Counted from the stretch's first letter, positions 10,093 to 22,625 are shown. The stretch is DNA of 64,000 bases from Diphasiastrum complanatum (GCA_029204225.1 CM055106.1:17742149-17806148); one strand, 5' to 3'. Made by a program: numbers and translations. Notes: generated from the letters alone by a model not told the origin.

Positions 10093-11765
10093 ATGGAATC
10101 GTAGGACGCCAAGCTGTGACTGTTCTTTTTGATGATGGTTCCACACAACTTCATAAATGCTAAACTAGTGCAGAAGCTCAGGGCGGCTACCTCACCAAGT
10201 AATGACTTGTACATGGTGAAAATGGCGTCGGGGGAAGATCGACAAGCTTGGGATCAGCTTGTTCCTCAGCTGCCACTTCAAATCCAAGGTTATGTTGAAC
10301 CGCTAGATTTTCATATTATGAATTTAGATAGCGTAGATATAATCTTAGGAAAAGAATGGTTTTAATCTAAAAACGAGTTCTTAAGAAAGGATTGTGTGTT
10401 GCATAGTATTTCCTTTTTGCATAAGGGCTTGTTGGTTGAGCTAAAAGGCGATGTAAATAGGCCTTTTGATCCTTTGGTTTCTGCTTTAGAAGTTGTTGAA
10501 GATTCTGGTAATAAAGTTTATCTTTGTTTTTTGAAAGATGAAATTTATGCGGATGACTATGCAGTCCAGAGTCTAAATATTGATTTGTGTCATTTGCCTT
10601 TGAATGTGCCTGTAAATAATCCCTTAAGTGTTAACTCACCTGAAGGATTGATATTTAACAAGCTTAGGCAAGAGTATAGCGATGCTTTTCCTGATAAACT
10701 CCCTGATGGCCTACCTCCCCAAAGGAGTGTTGACCATCAGATAGAGTTGCTTTCTGGAAGCCAACCTATATCTCTTTTTCTATACAGGCTTAGCATCAAG
10801 GAAGAGGATGAAATTTCTAAGCAGCTACAAGAACTCCTTAGGATGGGCCATATTCGGCCTAATAAGTCCCCTTGGGGAGCACCAATCCTTTTGGTTAGTA
10901 AAAAGGATGGCAGCACACGTTTGTGTGGTGACTTTAAAAAGTTAAATGATTTAACCATCAAGAACATTTATCCCTTACCTAGGATAAATGATCTTATGGA
11001 TCGTTTGAATGGAGCTACGTATTTCTCCAAGATTGATTTTAGATTAGGTTACCATCAGATAAGGATTAGGAACGAAGATGTTTCTAAGATTGGATTTTGA
11101 TCCAGGTATGGCCATTATGAGTTTTTAGTGTTACCTTTTGGACTCACGATGCGCCTGCCACTTTCCAGTAGATGATGAACGATATTCTTCGTCCATATCT
11201 GGGAAAGTTTGTGGTGGTGTATTTGGACGACATATTAATTTATAACTGACCCTTGAGGAGCATGAAGAGCATCTTCGTATTGTCATGGATCTTCTAAGGC
11301 AAGAAAAGCTCTATGCTAAGGAGTCGAAATGTGAGTTATTCCAGACTAAACTCAAATGCCTGGGCCATGTCATATTGGATAATGGTCTTGAAATCGATTA
11401 TGACAAAGTCCGTAAGGTACGAGAATGGCCGAGACCTCTGACAATTCGAGATGTGAAATCCTTCTTGGGCTTCACAGGATTCTTTCACAGGTTCATTATG
11501 GACTATGCTTTAATAGCATTGCCCTTGACGAACGTTCTTAAGGGGGTGAAGAAAAAATGTAGCCGCAAAAAAAGTCCATTGATAACATGGACCGATGAAA
11601 TGAATGAGAGTTTTGAGACTCTCAAGCACTGTGTTTCTACGGCTCCAATTTTACACATTGTCAATCCTAACCGACCCTTTGTCGTTGATACGGATGCTAG
11701 CGACTTTGCTGTAGGAGCAGTCCTTTATCATGACGGTAGACCAGTGGCTTTTGAAAGCAAAGGCC
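10085..11765 (+). pseudogene. Gypsy element A Pol (protease, RT, start of RNase H)
   Basis: The protease shows the motif LFDDGST (normally LFDSGST) at about 10128 and continues in a second frame with HNFINAKLVQKL and DIILGKEWF. RT follows: [43 protein letters not shown], a stop at 11098, then VLPFGL, RPYLGKFVVVYLDDILIY (catalytic YLDD near 11236) and the thumb with FLGFTGFFHRFI. RNase H begins with the catalytic-type FVVDTDASDFAVGAVL and breaks off near 11765. The remainder of RNase H, all of integrase and the 3' LTR are missing. Several stops and frameshifts make it dead. Confidence 0.9.
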
Positions 11766-12310
11766 AGATTTTGTTTTTTCTGACTGTCGGCAATTCTATC
11801 CAGCGAATCACGATTCCCAGCGAATCGGGATTTGCTGCAACTATGGTCCCATTTACGCGGCAGACTGGAGTCGAAATTTTGATATCATGGAGAGGAAAGG
11901 AGATGTTTACCAGCATGCCACTTATTGGGGGGCATCTCCTCAGTAATTAGTGAAGTAGATCTATAAGTTGGGGGTACCTACGCTTAGCTTACCCAAGTGC
12001 ATAAAATTCTTCAGGACCTTTTTCTGATACAACTTTTATGGAAATTTGCCTCAGTACTCTCTCTATCTAGGGCAATATTTTGTAACAATGTGTTTTTGTG
12101 TCCAGTGCAACCACAGACCCCATGTACTTTGCCATTCTTGCCTTACATGTATGTGTTGATGCTGCATTTTTAGTAGTAAATACTTTCATTGCACTCAGAA
12201 AGTCTTAGTTAAATAAGCTGTGGGAGAATATTCCTTTTATACATGATAAAAAACTTTCCTGATGCCAAACATTGTCACAAAGCTCAAGTGATTACTAGAG
12301 TTTGAAACTT
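11766..12310. other. Unassigned DNA after gypsy truncation
   Basis: No feature recognised. The frame of the truncated gypsy RNase H continues open to 11950 but without family similarity. Confidence 0.4.
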
Positions 12311-12314
12311 GCAG

Positions 12315-12412
12315 GAGTTTGGAGAATCTTTGGATCATCAAATCAAACAATCCTTTCAAGACGGCAGATGTACTCACACGGATCTTTGGATCTTCAATCA
12401 AGTACTTCCAAG
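12315..12412 (+). other. Possible internal exon of an unknown gene
   Basis: A 98-base stretch between a good acceptor (CTTGCAG) and a good donor (CCAAG/GTAGT). Open in at least two frames, one reading EFGESLDHQIKQSFQDG. I recognise no family. Splice-site patterns of this quality occur by chance, so the call is weak. Confidence 0.2.
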
Positions 12413-12952
12413 GTAGTAAACATACTGATACTGGTTACGTCAATAGGTGAATCGCTTAGGATTTTGCAAGGCAGGAACTCTGTGCTTGCATTCTAGATGA
12501 AAATTTTGGTAGTGCGAATGAGGGAAATTGAGTTTATCATATCATTAATAAATTTGTGTAGCACTGTAGTTCATCGATGATTGGTACATACACTGAGATG
12601 CCAAGTGATGAGCCTACCCATTTTAACATTTTTTGAGTGAATAAGGTTTTATATTCATTTGTTTGATTGGAGGACTAAGCAATAATCTACCTTGGTGTTA
12701 TATTTTTGCTTTTAAGACATCTACCAGAGCTGCTAGGTCACAAAATTTGTGTGCAGAGTTTCAAAGTTTTTGATATAGTTTGTTAGTTACATCTTGTGTA
12801 TGTTGAACAGTTTTGCTATGGGTGCATATGCCTATGATTCTAACATCACTGCCATGGTTTTGCGAGTTTGGAGGTCAATTGCGAGGATTTCAAAACATCA
12901 TGTGAGATTGGTTTTTCTAGCTGAGATTGTGATGTTATTTTTCATATTGCAG

Positions 12953-13095
12953 CAGCTTTTCTGCAAAAATTGAAGGAACTGTCAAGAAGTGAGCCCAAGC
13001 TAGGGGAGATAATAAGTACATTAGATGGACATCAGGTCTCTGGCCTGGAAAATCTCATAGCCCATCTCAATCCAGGACTTAAAAGTTGTGGTTAA
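12953..13095 (+). other. Possible terminal exon of an unknown gene
   Basis: After an acceptor (TTTCATATTGCAG) a frame reads AFLQKLKELSRSEPKLGEI and continues to GLKSCG and a TAA at 13093-13095. The composition is more protein-like than the surrounding DNA. It does not share splice phase with the candidate exon at 12315-12412, so an intervening exon would be needed. No family recognised. Confidence 0.25.
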
Positions 13096-13099
13096 TACA

Positions 13100-14940
13100 T
13101 AATAAAGGTGACAACAAAATCTGAATCCCTATGCTAGCATAACATTGTCATAACATGGCCAATTTGCATGCCAGCATAACATTGTCATGCTAGAAAAATC
13201 TCATTCCACAGCAGCAGAATGTCATAGAAATGCAAGGCAGCTACCCAATCAGTGTAACATAGAGCATCCAAGATAATTCTACCTCAGAATGTAGTCGATA
13301 CTGGTCACTTGATAAGAGGAAGATAGATTCCAGAATAGTTGTGTGCTGGCATAATGTAAAATCTCATGACAACACGAGTGACAAAGAAATGCTGATAAGA
13401 AAAACGGTACCAATGAAGTCATTTGCATATGTAGAAAATGAGAGAATGTATGCCCATTAGAGCTGTCTATGAAACATTCAAAGTGATGAATCATTTGCTG
13501 TTGGCTTAAACTTTTTCCTTGGTCCATGGATGATGTGACAACCTATACTTATGCACTCTGTTTGTTGCAAGTCTTACAAATACCAATTGTGGGAGTACAT
13601 AATCTGTGAACAAGGTGCTGTGCAGTTTCCTTTGAGGGAGCTCCCCTATGGTGCCCAGTCCCTCCCACCACAGGCAAGAGCTTGCCTCTCATGTGAGATA
13701 TCTTTGTTGGCGCTGTTAATTAGCCTTTTGTTCCTATGTTGTTGCTAAAGCTGACCTCAGTTTGGGCACCTGAGGGGATCTGACTTGTAGCTTATCCTGT
13801 TTTGAACACTATCAATGATCTCATCGAAAATTCGGAGACTTAGTGTGGCAAGGAGGATAGGATGAAATCTGGTAACAAAAAAAAAGAGATTACCTAGACA
13901 TCCATTTAAAAAAAACATGTGAATTCTTTTTGTAAAAATTTGCCAATATTCAAAATGGAATATAAGCATATGATTTTGCAATAAATAAAAATTTCATATC
14001 ATTAAAAATTATGACAATGTTACTGATATAATAAAATTTGTATATGTGATCAAAAAAGAAAGTAAAAGCATTATTTAATTAAAATTCTGAAAATATTAAA
14101 ATACTCTACTATTTTGTTTGAGAAGTTATTATGACTTAAGATATTTCATTTTTTTGAAAATTTGAAAATGTTGTTAGTTACTGAGCTAAAAATATAGATA
14201 TTTGCAATATGAAAATTTCAATCCATTGAATATTTTAAAATGGTAAAAAATATACAAAATCTAATTTCTTTAAGTAGCTTGAAAAAAAAAGGAAGTATCA
14301 AACTGCAAGTTAAAATTTAGGATATCTAATTTTTTTTTTGAAAATATGCAAGATTTCATAACCTGTATTATATTTCTTAATAATTTCACAAGAGTATTAT
14401 TTGTAAGAGCAATGTCTTAAATATTGTAGGTCATTAACAAAATTTATTGTAATGAGCATAACACATTAAACAAATTAAAATCAAATTGATGTTCATTTAA
14501 GAACTTATTAGACTACATTCTCGATTTCTACATTGCAAATAAGGATTTCTATACACTTGCAGATTGCTAGCTTAAGTGAAATATAGCAACTCTCTAGATA
14601 AGGGAAAGTGCATTCTAAGAAACCTTGCGGAACTGATTGAATCTTCGTGTATTTAAATGAAAATTCATCATTAAGAGAATATTTCATTTGAAATCCATAT
14701 AGAAATGTCAGTTTTGTAGAGGTTATAACGACTTTTTCTTAAAAAATCGAAAATATTTTCAATGTCATGATTTATTCAAATTTTGATTAGGTTGACCTTT
14801 AATCCAAACTTTTCCTAGTAAAGATCTTCTCAACAAGTGAGCAAACCTAAAAATCAAATATATTAAATGAGAATTAAGATAGAAATTGTAAATATAGCGA
14901 AAGTATAATTGAATCAAGCTAAAAAGTCTTACCAAGGTAA
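13100..14940. other. Very AT-rich DNA without a gene
   Basis: Includes a short direct repeat (AGCATAACATTGTCAT at about 13137 and 13174) and a strongly AT-rich stretch at about 13870-14560. Nothing coding was recognised. A 65-codon frame at 13551-13748 ending in a Leu/Cys-rich hydrophobic tail is probably fortuitous. Confidence 0.5.
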
Positions 14941-14946
14941 ATACTA

Positions 14947-15545
14947 ATGGATTTAAAGATTAAACAACTGAGTTTTTTATCTGCCCACTTAAAAAAGCTA
15001 GTTGAAAGTGATTGTTCCTTCAAGGACATCATTCTTTATAGGCAACTTATTGGCTCCTTAATGTGGATAACCATAACTAGACCTGATCTTTGCTATTGTG
15101 TTTGCAAGCTTAGCCAATCCTTTATAGAGGAGGCTTCATTAATTTGCATGTTTTTTGTGAACAAATTTTGTAGGGGATAAGAAAGATTGAAAATCAACAA
15201 GTGCCTTTGCAACTTTCATTGGAGAAGGTGTAGTTTCTTGGCTATCAAAGAAGCAAGATACAATCTCACTATCATCAACCAAGGTTGAGTACAAGGCTCT
15301 AAGAACCACAACCAAGGAGGTGCTTTGAATCAAATTGTTGCTTGCGGAGCTTAAAGTGATCAGATTAGATGTCATTCCACTCATCCTCAATGATAACATC
15401 TCAGCCCAACACCAAGCATCCAATCCAATTTATCATGTGAGGAGCAAGCACATAGAAATTGCTCACAATTTTGTAAGGGAGAAAGTCCAAGCTAAGGAGA
15501 TCTCATTGGAGCATGTTTAAACTCATAAATGCATTGTTGATATCT
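14947..15545 (+). pseudogene. Copia Pol C-terminal fragment (RT end, RNase H)
   Basis: A relic of the end of a copia polyprotein. It begins near DIILYRQLIGSLMWITITRP and DLCYCVCKLSQ, the RT-RNase H connection. A frameshift and gap near 15.17 kb are followed by RNase H text (VSWLSKKQDTISLSST, EYKALR, HIEIAHNFVREKVQA, EISLEHV). Stops interrupt at 15178, 15328 and 15518. The part before 14947 is not copia-like, so the piece is truncated at its 5' side. The 3' LTR should start soon after 15545 but I could not define it. Confidence 0.8.
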
Positions 15546-16789
15546 TGACAAAGCCAGTACTAACTATGTAAAATTCCATCATGCCACGTGTCTAGATGCT
15601 TAGCCCTATGCCTAATATTGTAAATTCCTCACATGAGGTCTTTTGCATCTTTGCAAGTGAGTACAAAAATGTACATTAGCTTTCTAAAGAGAATGCAGGA
15701 CTATTCTTAGTATGTTTTAGATTGTTGAGGGATCTCAAGAGCTCGAGGTCAAATCCCAAACCCTAAATCCGAGATAGACATGTATATAGATCTATGAGAT
15801 TTTGTCATACAATATGATGGAAAATTGAGATCTTGGCACTTTCCAAGTACATTGTTTTTTGTATGGCAAGTTCTAACATTGTTTTGTGAGTGATCTTCAG
15901 CATTAATTACATTGATTGGAAGGTACTGAACTTGTTTACAGGTCGTCCAAGCTTGCTAAAGCATCAGATCATGTTTTGGATCAAATCTATTTGCCAATTG
16001 TGGAGTTAAATGCCAAGATAAGCTAGTTTTGTGAATTAGTCTTGTTTCTAGCTCATAGTTTGGATCTAGATCAATCAAATGTGCATTCTCCATCACTTTT
16101 AGATCAATCAAATGTGCGTTCTCCATCAATTTTGAGATTTGAGATTCATTTTTTCTGTTAAAATTTACAATAGGATGTAAATCCAGGGTCACAGCTTTGT
16201 GGGCATGACATTCTTCCCCTCTTATTCAAGTTCTATCCTCATAACATAAAGTTAGAGAAGTCCTTTTTTAAGGCTCTCGTCCTATACCCAAGAATCATCA
16301 TCATACGTCTGACCCGTCCATTGAACCAGATACCCATGTAAATACATACTTATCTTTCATTTAGTTCATGAATCCACTATCATTTCGGGTTCGAAAATTA
16401 TCCTACTTGATGATATTCTCAATAGGTCTAGTTAATCTCCATAATAAGGACCCTCCTTTCCTTGTGGACTTTTCTCAAGTTAGGTTACCTAAAAAGCGGC
16501 ATCTAAAATTGTTCGAGATTCTCCGATACACCTCGCTGCTTCTTTTTAATGGTTTTGCCGCGAAACTTGAACACCATCAGGTGTAGTTAAAAGAAGAAAT
16601 ACAAAGAATTTGCCTAGCAATCAAGTGCTCATTTATGACTCATCAATTACAATGATCAGACTCTATAAATCACAATTCATAAAATTCTCAATAACACATG
16701 ATAACATGATAACATACAAGGGCATATTAAAGAAACGTGAACATTACTATGAAAATTATGCAAAATTTAGCTTGATCATTTTATATTTT
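15546..16789. other. Region without recognised gene
   Basis: May hold the LTR that follows the copia fragment. It contains a 33-bp-period tandem duplication (AGATCAATCAAATGTGC at 16068 and 16101). No protein-coding pattern. Confidence 0.4.
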
Positions 16790-16791
16790 CA

Positions 16792-17529
16792 TGTACATAT
16801 GTAAATCAAATATGTGTGGAGCATGTTACATGTTCCCACATGTGAGTAGTAGACCTATTTGCATTAGTTAATTCATGCCATAAAATAGCTTGTTTTACAA
16901 AGCAATGTGAAATTATGCAAAAGCTAGTCATGTAGAAGCATGTCAAGTGTCATAATGAGGTTGGGCCTCAATCTCCTCATGAATTGTACAAATTAAAAGT
17001 ATGATTAGGCATAGATATTTGGGTCATGACCTCCAGCTCATCAAAGGTCAACACATGTCCTATTTTGTAGGGATGCAAAAGTACCCTCATCTCATTGGTC
17101 TATAGGAATTTAGAGGTCTAAAACGAGTGGCCCAATCATATTTCAAGGCTCTCCACGAGCAAATTAGTGTAGGAACTCAAGCTACCACTATATGATGATT
17201 GCTCCTCATCATAGCTCCTTTGTACTTTTGAATTTAGAGAGTTAATCAAGTTATTGACTTTCATACTTTTGGTTTATTCTCTCTCTACCCAATAGCAAGG
17301 TGCTTGTTTGGCTCTTCCATAAAGAGAGTTACTTGGTTTTTTCAAGGATATGCATGAAACTTGCTTGATCATAACATTTTGTGTACAAGAGCTCTTGCCT
17401 AGATCCAAGTCTTGTTTGGTAGCTCATAAAAATCCGAGTTGATCAAGATAGATTTGGTAGTGTGCAACCTCTCATGCATGTAGGTCATGGTAGATCTATT
17501 CAAGGTCCTCAAAACTCACTTTTTTGACA
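16792..17529 (+). repeat. Copia LTR (5' LTR of a truncated element)
   Basis: Ends TTTTTTGACA directly against a TGGTATCAGA primer site at 17530. The left edge is uncertain; TGTACATATG at about 16792 is a fair candidate. Its text GTGTGGAGCATGTT and a CACATGTG palindrome near 16838 resemble the LTR at 59784-60581, so the two families are related. Confidence 0.5.
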
Positions 17530-17539
17530 TGGTATCAGA
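17530..17539 (+). promoter_or_regulatory. Primer binding site, initiator Met tRNA
   Basis: TGGTATCAGA immediately after the LTR end; it diverges after that (ATT instead of GCC). Confidence 0.65.
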
Positions 17540-17949
17540 ATTAGATCCATGCATGCTTGGAAGGTAGATCATCAAAAAGCAAGATTTTGCGTGAAAAATC
17601 TAGGTTTGGGAGTGCTCTTGGATCTCATTGTCATCTAGCTTCAAACTGGTCAATGATTGCTAGATTTGGTTGATTTCTTGGATCAATAATAAGCATTTGT
17701 TGTGTGTAAAGTGTGGGCCACATGCGAGTTGCATCCACTTTGAAATTTTGTAGCAATCTCATTTTTTATCCATTGAGTCCAAGTAGACATTTGATGGAAA
17801 GAGCTTGAAGTGTAAATTGAGAAGACTAAGGCACCAACGGTCATTGATGCATCATTTTTTATGTGTGGATCTAATCTTTGAGGGTAGGTGGGTGTGCCCA
17901 TCTGGTTCTTTTTAGGTCATTATGGTTCAATGCCCTTTATCTCGAAAGT

Positions 17950-18800
17950 TTTGTCAAAGATTGATGTTTCTCTCAAGCTAGACAAGTGATAAGGAAATCT
18001 AGGAATTTGTTTGCAATCCTTTTCAAATCCATTCCAACTCTAAAGAGATAGAGTTGTTGGTCTTTGTGGAGTCCAATAGGGGTGATTGGATCTGATTTTG
18101 GTGTGATTTGATTCAAAAGTTTTGTGCTTTCATCTTGTGCTCAAAGCAAGGCCTAATTTCCAATTGACTAGATTTTGGTGTGGTGTGATTCTAGAGTTTG
18201 TGATGTAGGTCTTGGGAGATCTTGCTAGTACTTTGAATCTTGTTAAAATAGTTGTTTGAAGGTCACAAGGTCACACATATACTTTGTGTACAAGAAAATT
18301 TGAAGGGTAGAATTGACATATGATTGTGTGCAGCTTAAACTGGTTCTAGTCAAGATTTCTTTGTGAGATTGTGAGGGTCAAGGTGTGATCCCATTGGGTG
18401 TATAGAACAGGTAGGAGTACATATTTGAGTGTACAATCTTGGTGAATCTCTATATGTCAATTTCTTCAAATTGATCAAGATAGTCAAAATTGGTGAAAAT
18501 TTATGACATAGTTTGTTGGCAAACCAATTCAAATGAATCATTCCAAATGTAAAGGTTAGAATATTTGGCGCAAGAGTGAGTCCAAAAGGGATAATTGGGG
18601 CTGATTTTTATGTGTTTGAAGCAGATCTTACATGTCAAGTTTGTGTGATCTAAATGAGATCCAATTTCCACATTGACTAGATTTTGGGTGAAGATTGGTT
18701 CTTAGATTTGTGATCTAGACTTTTGATGTGTTCAAATCTAGTTTCTTGAGGGTCAAAATCACTTTGAAGAAACATTTCACAATTTTGTACTTTGTGTACA
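17950..18800 (+). repeat. Diverged 507-bp tandem duplication in a copia leader
   Basis: Matching landmarks recur with a period of about 507 bases: GAGTCCAATAGGGGTGATTG at 18069 with a diverged copy near 18576; TTGACTAGATTTTGG near 18164 and again near 18671; CTTTGTGTACAAG near 18280 and 18790. The duplication lies between the primer site and the gag start. Confidence 0.6.
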
Positions 18801-18814
18801 AGTACTTCCTCATT

Positions 18815-18880
18815 ATGGCATCAACAGAAGGCAACCTGTTGGAGGCAAGTAAGAGATTCAAATGCAATTATTGTGGCAAG
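18815..18880 (+). pseudogene. Copia Gag remnant, start joined to zinc knuckle
   Basis: From the ATG the frame reads MASTEGNLLEASKRF and then KCNYCGKKG before copia similarity stops. The first part fits the usual start of a copia Gag (LLEASxRF followed by GTNY), the second the start of its CX2C zinc knuckle. An internal deletion that removed most of Gag explains both. Gypsy sequence follows at once. Confidence 0.45.
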
Positions 18881-18884
18881 AAGG

Positions 18885-20400
18885 GGGCGAAGCCTTAACT
18901 CCCTTACTTTCCAGTCATGTCACCCTACCCTTAGGTGATGTTTTGAAGAATTTCAGACCCCTACACCAAGCCTTAACCACATGGTTAGGATAAAGATACA
19001 CCTACAGGACCCTCCATGGATGGAGAAAGTGACGATGACCGATTCGTGATGGCCATAGGTGTCACTTGGGAAAACGATAAAAGTAATGTTTTTCTACATG
19101 TTCAACACAAGATCCTTCTCTCAGTAGCTACCGTTATTGATGGTGGTTCAGGTGTAAACATCATGTCTTCAAACATATACCGAAAGTGGGGACTGAGTGC
19201 CTTAAAGCCAAAGCCCGTAGGTTTTTCAATAAAACTCGCTGATCAGAGCTGCGTCAAACCCATGAGAATTGTGAAGAATGTGATGTGAAGGTCACTGATC
19301 TTCACTTTGTCATTAAGCTTAGTGTCTTATATCTTCCAAAGGCGACCTCATCTTAACGACTTCTATTAGGAAGACCTTGGCTTAAGTTAGCCAAAGTATG
19401 CCATGATTGGGGTACATATTGAATCACATTGGAGAATCAGGATCGAGCCGTGAGAGTCGATCCAAATACCTGGACCATTAAGCTTGCAAGCCCGTTGGAA
19501 GAGTCAACTTCATCTACCAGCGACCATACGATCGATTGAGACCAAAAGAAGCGCCATAAGCTATTGGAAATTCATCAAGATTCTGGTACTGATATCATCA
19601 ATTAGATTGAAGCACTAGCTACAGTTGATTGTATGAGCTCCATAAAAGAATCCATCTCCCTACTCCGAGAAGCCAATTGAGAGCCGAAACCCACAAACCC
19701 AAAGCCTGTCACCCTTGATGATGAGATCGAAATCGGAATGAACATGGTTGAACTATCATGGCTCCATTAGAACCATCCCCAGAACCCTGTGAAGAAAAAC
19801 TTCTCCCCTAATGCTCATTGATCACCTTGGAAGATGATGCGGGATACTCGGACGAACAAGTGTTATCTTACTTTGATCCCCAACGTTATGGAAAGAGACG
19901 ATTATCAGATGTACCTAAGATCCCATCCTTGGCTAAGATATCTAAGGAACCTCACCCCACAAGTGTATATCAATACAGGGTCAAGATGAGCCAATCGGAC
20001 AATCTAGTAGATGAAGCCATAACCAGTGTGGACACCATGCTGTGGGATCCCCTCGAGAAGACAATTACACCAACAATCCCACCTAATTGCTCATGCTCTG
20101 TCAATATGGCAGCAACAAAAAAACCAACTACCAAAATACCTGCCAACCTGAAAGGAAAGGCTAAGATGGTTTGTGATCATCCACAACTCATGAATACCAA
20201 TATTCAATCGCAGATGCTGCATCTAAAGCCTCAAAAGGAGTCTCGACGACATCCACTTCTCAATCCCAAAATCAATCCCAAAATCAAGACCCGAGACAGG
20301 ATCCAGAATCGACAGCTGAGCCATTGCAAGATGTGTCAGCATACTTTCGTGAACATGTCGTCAAGGAGTTTCTCCAAATCCAACCCGATGATCACATAGT
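18885..20400 (+). pseudogene. Gypsy fragment: protease and downstream linker
   Basis: The frame at 19016-19288 holds a retroviral-type aspartic protease start, ATVIDGGSGVNIMSSNIY, where DGG replaces the usual DSG/DTG, followed by FSIKLADQS. After stops and shifts, 19818-20399 encodes a polar linker with DEQVLSYFDPQRYG, also seen in diverged form (DEQILNHMDPTRFG) near 28.9 kb in the neighbouring gypsy copy. The tail reads YFREHVVKEFLQIQPDDH. No RT follows; an LTR comes next. Confidence 0.7.
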
Positions 20401-20459
20401 GATTTGGTTGATTAGAAAGTCAATAAAAGGACTTTAGGCCTTTTTGCGAGATTTTTAAT

Positions 20460-21075
20460 GTCGTGGGGCCTAAATGTCAAGTTAGTGAATAGAATAGGGG
20501 TTCCTGCCAAATTTCAATTTCAAATTGGTTCCCTCCAATTTTGAATGGGTTCTCACTTCTTTTTAAATTTGAATAGCTAAGGAGGACCAATAGGATTTTG
20601 AGGCCAAGGTCCTCCTCTCTATATAAATAGTGCCAAATTCGAGTTTGTAAAACATGTTCTCTCTTCATTTCAAATACAAGAGATTGAGCCTCTTATGAAA
20701 TGGATTATGCATGTCCTTGCTCTCTATCTCTTTTCCTCCATCTCTCATGCTTTCTTTGTATATTCCAAATATCGGATCTGAATGTTATTTGGATTGTATG
20801 TTCTTATGCTTTTTGTGAGAGAGAAAGGGAGAGAGAGAGAGAAGCAAGTATCTTGTGGATCATAGTGTAAATTAATTTAGGGTTAATGGATGTAGTGTTA
20901 ATGTGTAGTGTTAGCGGATGTTAGTGTTAATTGTAGATCATCTATGCTTGATGGATTCGATTTATGCTATCGCTCTCATGGGATCGAACCTCCGCGTGAC
21001 GACTAACTCCATCTCCTTGATGCTTGTGTGCTTGGATCTTGGGTTGAGGATAGGATAAGAAATCGAGCCACTACA
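20460..21075 (+). repeat. LTR of gypsy element B
   Basis: The right end ACTACA is followed by a primer-site-like TTTTGGCGACATTTTCG. A clear TATA box (CTCTATATAAATAG) lies at about 20619. The left end is not fixed; TGTCGTGGGG near 20459 is a candidate. A short (GA)n is at about 20817-20842. No second copy is available for comparison. Confidence 0.5.
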
Positions 21076-21092
21076 ATTTTGGCGACATTTTC
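21076..21092 (+). promoter_or_regulatory. Putative primer binding site of gypsy element B
   Basis: TTTTGGCGACATTTTCG next to the LTR end. TGGCGAC matches the primer sites of Tat-like gypsy elements, but the rest is diverged. Confidence 0.4.
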
Positions 21093-21719
21093 GAGGAGCT
21101 ACGCCAATTTCTAAGATTGCAACATGTTTAGATGGATGTTAGCTTGCATTAGGCATCTTGTTTTGGCATGAATAGGGTTAAAATTGCATTTTAGGGTTAG
21201 ATTGAGGGTGATTTTGCTTGATTTGAGTGGATCTTCTTGTTTGAAATCTAATCTGATTGTTGAATATGGGAAGCTATTCAGATCACAATTCTTAAGATTC
21301 ATTTGGATCTGAGAAATAAGGAAAAACAACAAAAACCAGTCAATTTTGTTAGATTTGAACAAAAAGGAGGCAAAATCATCATCAAATCTTTTTACCCTCT
21401 TATAGGAAACCTTTGTCGAGTTGCAAAAAGCTTCAGTTTCACTCACAGATCCTTCAGATTGAAGGGCGAAGATTAATTCCCAACAGATTTGCAAAAATAA
21501 AAAAAATGATCAAAAAACACCAACAAATGACCAAAAACTCTAAAAATACAGAAAAAGAACCTTCGCCTGATTCACTGTGCATAGGTGTGATTCAGATTTG
21601 CTTATTGCCAGGTCGGTGATAGAGTTTTTATAGACCTGATTTGATCTGATCTGAGATAGGATTTCTGTTTGAAAAATCTAGATCCAATCTCATTATCTGA
21701 TTGACATAATTTGGAATTA

Positions 21720-22625
21720 TGGCTGAAGGAGTACCATTGAACCCACCACCAATTATTGTTAGAGGGTCTCCTCATCTAGATATACCAAAATAAAATGGGT
21801 TATTTGTTCCCATCGGATTTCTCCAGATCTAATCTGAATCATGTAGGGTTTATGGCAAAGTTTTTTCGCAAGATAAACTTCAGTTATTCCCTATGGCCTT
21901 AACTGGCTGCTCAAGAATGGTCTTTAACCAAGAGGAAGCAGAACATCAAGATTGGGAGGTGATTAAATTCGCTCTCATTACGAGATTTAGGCCCAAGAAA
22001 TTTATGGAAGATCCCTTTCTCCTTTTAAGTGAAATTATAATGGGTAAGAGAGAGGTAGTAAGAGATTATATTGAAGGGGTCAAACTTTTCCTCAGATCTG
22101 AGTGTGATCTCGATCTAATCAATGAAGATGCTTTGATTATGTGGTTTTTAGCAGGTTTACGATTAGATGCGAGCTGAAACACCATACTAAATACGCTACG
22201 ATACAAAGCGATATGGCTGATGCAATTCATGAGGAAGATGAAGATTCTGACGATGAACCAAATGTTGGAATGTTGTCTTATACATCAGGGAAAACGACGA
22301 CAACTTCCACCACTATTGTATCAATGGATATCAATGCTATTATAGAGAAGATGATCAATGAGTTCGAGAAACTTGTTCAAAAGCAGCAGATGTAGCTGGA
22401 AAAAATGTAGTCTCAACTTGATGAAAAGATCAAAGCCTTGGAAGAATTCCATGGTAAGGCTTTTGCCATTAAGCTAGTTGATCAAACGATAGTCCGTCCT
22501 AGAGGAATGGTTGAAGATGTACCTGTCAAAATAGCTCGAGTGCAATTTTTCATTACTTTTGTAGTAATGGACTTACCTGACGCACCAAATGTATAGCGAA
22601 TTTTATTGGGATGTCCATGGTTCCG
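21720..22625 (+). pseudogene. Gypsy element B Gag and start of protease
   Basis: ATG at 21720 opens MAEGVPLNPPPIIVRGSPHL and hits a stop at 21792. Gag continues at 21893-22177 with MALTGCSRMVFNQEEAEHQDW and VRDYIEGVKLFLRSECDL, and at 22141-22395 with an acidic linker. It then jumps into a protease flap region (FAIKLVDQTIVRPRGM, then RILLGCPWFRV), so the zinc knuckles and the catalytic DxG were lost in an internal deletion. The text is cut at 22625 by a later LTR element and resumes exactly at 28456 (AQVIHNWG). Confidence 0.8.

Noticed and set aside
13551-13748. 65-codon frame with hydrophobic Cys-rich tail as a secreted or membrane peptide
   Set aside because: No start context, homology or conserved pattern; likely chance.
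16068-16130. 33-bp duplication as a regulatory repeat
   Set aside because: Two copies only and no context to support function.
18815-18880. BED zinc finger of a hAT transposase (RFKCNYCGKK)
   Set aside because: A primer site and LTR lie upstream and the LLEASKRF start fits copia Gag; a deletion joining Gag start to zinc knuckle is simpler.
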